A DNA stretch of 6,375 nt. Origin: a bacterium UBP3_UBA3054. Its GTDB lineage: Bacteria > Auribacterota > UBA3054. Position 1 is the first letter of the stretch; every line of letters starts with the position of its first letter. The notes beneath the pieces are model-generated. The model saw only the letters and a program-made list of their open reading frames with translations, was not told the DNA's origin and made no database searches. Below are positions 4,045-6,375 of this stretch, piece by piece. The position numbers and the translations under genes are program-made. The DNA is taken from assembly GCA_002366995.1 (NCBI GenBank), contig DFCM01000116.1:1-6375 (forward strand). The letters are read 5' to 3'.

Positions 4045-6375
4045 TCACGCTTGATTTTTCAGAACGTCCGCGCAGCGGGCGCAGACATCGGGATATTCGC
4101 TGTTTTTGCCAACCGTGTCGCTGCAGTTCCAGCAGCGGGCGCACTTCGGTTTGTCGGAGCGGCGGGCGGCCACGATAAGCTTGCCGGCAGCCCTGCCGTT
4201 CTCGGGCTTCTTAACCGCGAGCGCCGAGACGATACAAAGCTTCGCCAGGTCGCCTTCGTATTCTTTGAGCAGCGCGAGCAGTTCGGGATCGTCGCTCCAG
4301 ACTTCCGCCTCGGCTTCCTGTCCGGAGCCGATTTGACCGCTCTGCCTCAAGCCTTCCAATTCTTTCAGAACCTCGTCTCTGACGGACCAAATCTTCGCGA
4401 ATTGAGCCGCCAAAGCGGGATCGAGATGTTCCTTCTCCTCCTCGGGCCAGAAGGATAAGTGAACGTTGCCCTCGCGGCCTTCCTTCTCCGTTAGTTCCAT
4501 CTCCTTCAGACATTCCCAAACTTCCTCGCTGGTGAAGACCAGAACGGGAGCAAGGAGTTTCGCGAGAACTACGGCGCAGCGCCTAAGAACTGTCTGGGCG
4601 GAACGCCTGCACTTGGCGTCTTTGCCCTCGGTGTAGAGCGTGTCTTTAAGGATGTCGCAGTAACGGGAGGAAAGATCCACGGTGCAGAAATTCAATATGG
4701 CCTGGAAGGCCTTTATGTAATCGTTCTTCTCGTAATCCTCCGTGACCTCGGATCTCAGTTCTTCCAGGGAGTGCAGCATGTACCTGTCGAGCTTCGTCAG
4801 CTCGGAATTGGGCACGGCGTTCTCGGGACGGAAGTCGGCGATGTTGCCGAGAAGATATTTGAAGGTGTTCCTGATGCGCCTGTAAGCGTCGCTGATGACG
4901 CCCAGGATCTTGTCGTTGAAGACCACGTCCTGAGTGTAGTCGGTGGAGCTCACCCAAAGGCGCAGGATGTCGGCGCCCAGTTTGTCGCACATCAGAACGG
5001 GATCGACGTAGTTGCCTTTGGACTTCGAGATCTTCTCGCCTTTGGCCGCGAGCGTCCAGCCGTGCGTCACAACTTTCCTATAAGGCGCGCGGTCCATCAG
5101 ACCTATGCCGGTCAGAAGCGAGACTTGGAACCAGCCGCGGTGCTGGTCGCAGCCCTCGAGATACATGTCGGCGGGATCGTAAAGTCCTTCCCGGCGGGAG
5201 CAGACAGCGCGGTGGCTGAGTCCGGAGTCGAACCAGACGTCCAGAATGTCCTTTTCCTTGCGGAAATGCGTTCCTCCGCACTTAGGGCATTTGGTGCCTT
5301 CCGGCAGAAGCTCGCTTGCTTCCTTCTCGAACCAGACGTCGGAAGTTTCCTTTTCAGCCAAGTCGCCGACTTTCTTGATGATCTCGTCGTTTATGATCTC
5401 CTGACCGCAGTTCTCGCAGAAGAAGACCGGGATCGGCACGCCCCAGATCCTCTGGCGGGAGAGGCACCAGTCGGGACGAAGCTCAATCATCGATTTGATG
5501 CGCTGCTTGCTGACTTCCGGCACCCACTGGACTTTCTCCACTTCCTCCAGGGCTTTCTTGCGCATGTCGTTTCTGTCCACGCCCACGAACCACTGGTCCG
5601 TGGCCCGGAAAATAACGGGCTTGTGGCAGCGCCAGCAGTGGGGATAGTCGTGTGTGCAGGGCTCCTTGTGGATGAGTATGCCTTTTTCCTTCAGTTCCTC
5701 AATTATCGGCTCGTTGGCCTTGAAAACGTGCATACCCTGATATTTCGGGACATTGGCGTTGTAGCAGCCTTTGCCGTCCACCGGAGAGAATACTTCCAGG
5801 CCGTAGCGCAGTCCGACCGCGTAGTCTTCCTGGCCGTGGCCCGGAGCGATATGAACTATACCCGTGCCGGTGTCCAATGAAACATAGTCGTCCATGACCA
5901 CGGGAACGGTCATTCCCTCGAAAATAGGATGCTTGACCTTGAGGCCTTCCAAGGCTTCGCCAGGGAAGGTAGCCTCCGCGGCCGGTTCAGCCTTGCCGAG
6001 CTTGGAAAAGAGCGGCGCGGCCAATTCCACAGCCATGACGATCTTCTGTCCGTCGAGGTCGAAGACGCCGTAGATTATGTCGGATTTGACGCAGACGGCC
6101 CTGTTAGACGGCAGCGTCCAGGGAGTGGTGGTCCAGATGGCTATGGAAGCGTCCTTGGGAAGACCCTCCGGAAGGTTCTGTCCTTCCGCTAAGGGGAACC
6201 TCACGTAGATGGAATCGGAGGTGTCCTGCTCGTATTCTATCTCGGCGACCGCCAGAGCGGTCTCGCAGTTCGTGCACCAGTGTATGGGCTTGCAGCCTTT
6301 GTAGACGTAGCCCTTGGAATAAAGTTCGCCGAAGGACCGGATGATGTCCGCCTCGTAAACGGGATCCATGGTGAT
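4045..6375 (-). CDS. ileS: Isoleucyl-tRNA synthetase (N-terminus outside window)
   Basis: A class I aminoacyl-tRNA synthetase that charges tRNA-Ile in the cytosol. 776 residues are in view; against about 938 in E. coli, roughly 150-160 N-terminal residues including the HIGH motif lie beyond the right edge. Numbered from the Met at 6369, which is internal: editing-domain motifs TTTPWTLPSN (80-89) and GTGIVHIAPGHGQEDY (168-183), then WCLSRQRIWGVPIP (301-314), DVWFDSG (377-383), DQHRGWF (408-414) and the KMSKS loop as KISKS (446-450). Cysteine pairs 32/35 with 245/248, and 318/321 with 361/364, recall the two zinc sites of Thermus thermophilus IleRS. A C-terminal zinc finger carries Cys743, 746, 763 and 766, as in E. 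coli-type enzymes. The editing site, KISKS loop and zinc ligands are intact with no frameshift. It is the first visible gene of the minus-strand unit, and its TGA nearly abuts the DksA-like gene. Confidence 0.97.
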   Translation of the reverse strand: MTMDPVYEADIIRSFGELYSKGYVYKGCKPIHWCTNCETALAVAEIEYEQDTSDSIYVRFPLAEGQNLPEGLPKDASIAIWTTTPWTLPSNRAVCVKSDIIYGVFDLDGQKIVMAVELAAPLFSKLGKAEPAAEATFPGEALEGLKVKHPIFEGMTVPVVMDDYVSLDTGTGIVHIAPGHGQEDYAVGLRYGLEVFSPVDGKGCYNANVPKYQGMHVFKANEPIIEELKEKGILIHKEPCTHDYPHCWRCHKPVIFRATDQWFVGVDRNDMRKKALEEVEKVQWVPEVSKQRIKSMIELRPDWCLSRQRIWGVPIPVFFCENCGQEIINDEIIKKVGDLAEKETSDVWFEKEASELLPEGTKCPKCGGTHFRKEKDILDVWFDSGLSHRAVCSRREGLYDPADMYLEGCDQHRGWFQVSLLTGIGLMDRAPYRKVVTHGWTLAAKGEKISKSKGNYVDPVLMCDKLGADILRLWVSSTDYTQDVVFNDKILGVISDAYRRIRNTFKYLLGNIADFRPENAVPNSELTKLDRYMLHSLEELRSEVTEDYEKNDYIKAFQAILNFCTVDLSSRYCDILKDTLYTEGKDAKCRRSAQTVLRRCAVVLAKLLAPVLVFTSEEVWECLKEMELTEKEGREGNVHLSFWPEEEKEHLDPALAAQFAKIWSVRDEVLKELEGLRQSGQIGSGQEAEAEVWSDDPELLALLKEYEGDLAKLCIVSALAVKKPENGRAAGKLIVAARRSDKPKCARCWNCSDTVGKNSEYPDVCARCADVLKNQA

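Noticed and set aside
4040..4144. N-terminal extension of the DksA-like protein to an upstream start at 4144.
   Set aside because: This part overlaps the conserved zinc-finger end of ileS in another frame, and the added residues are unlike the family. Starts at 4039 or 4048 fit the stop of ileS.
4771..5880. A 369-codon open frame on the plus strand opposite ileS.
   Set aside because: It lies wholly antisense to a clearly conserved synthetase, its product resembles nothing known, and long antisense frames are expected opposite GC-rich coding DNA.

Overview
The window holds two converging gene sets and has almost no non-coding DNA. It reads as a moderately GC-rich (mid-50s per cent by eye) Gram-negative bacterial chromosome. 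An MsbA-type lipid exporter and a lipoprotein signal peptidase point to a cell with an outer membrane. The minus-strand order ileS, DksA/TraR-like gene, lspA resembles the dksA-lspA neighbourhood known from Chlamydia, so I infer a PVC-superphylum bacterium. A Lentisphaerota or Kiritimatiellota member is plausible given the carbohydrate enzymes, but this rests on gene order and protein style, not on a phylogeny.

Plus strand, 1-1434: the C-terminal nucleotide-binding half of an MsbA-like ABC exporter enters from the left edge and stops at 486. A gene for a 315-residue exported protein of unknown family starts at the very next base. The two look co-transcribed.

Minus strand, 6375 down to 1420: five genes run as one tight unit. 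They are ileS (its start lies beyond the right edge), a DksA/TraR-type zinc-finger protein, lspA, a GH172/DUF2961 glycoside hydrolase and an Axe2-like SGNH carbohydrate esterase. Spacings are 5 nt, 1 nt overlap, 18 nt, and 2 nt (or a 4-nt TTGA overlap). The first three are housekeeping functions: isoleucyl-tRNA charging, RNA polymerase modulation and lipoprotein maturation. The last two look like a small cytosolic carbohydrate-processing pair appended to the operon, perhaps a furanosidase plus a deacetylase.

The two units collide tail to tail: the exported-protein gene and the esterase gene overlap by 15 bp at 1420-1434, and no intrinsic terminator is visible there. I see no promoter, RNA gene, mobile element, CRISPR array or notable repeat. 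No stretch longer than 18 bases lacks a gene. The most interesting points are the unrecognised exported protein paired with the lipid exporter, and the GH172-esterase pair riding on a housekeeping operon. I do not see clear evidence of an entirely new system.
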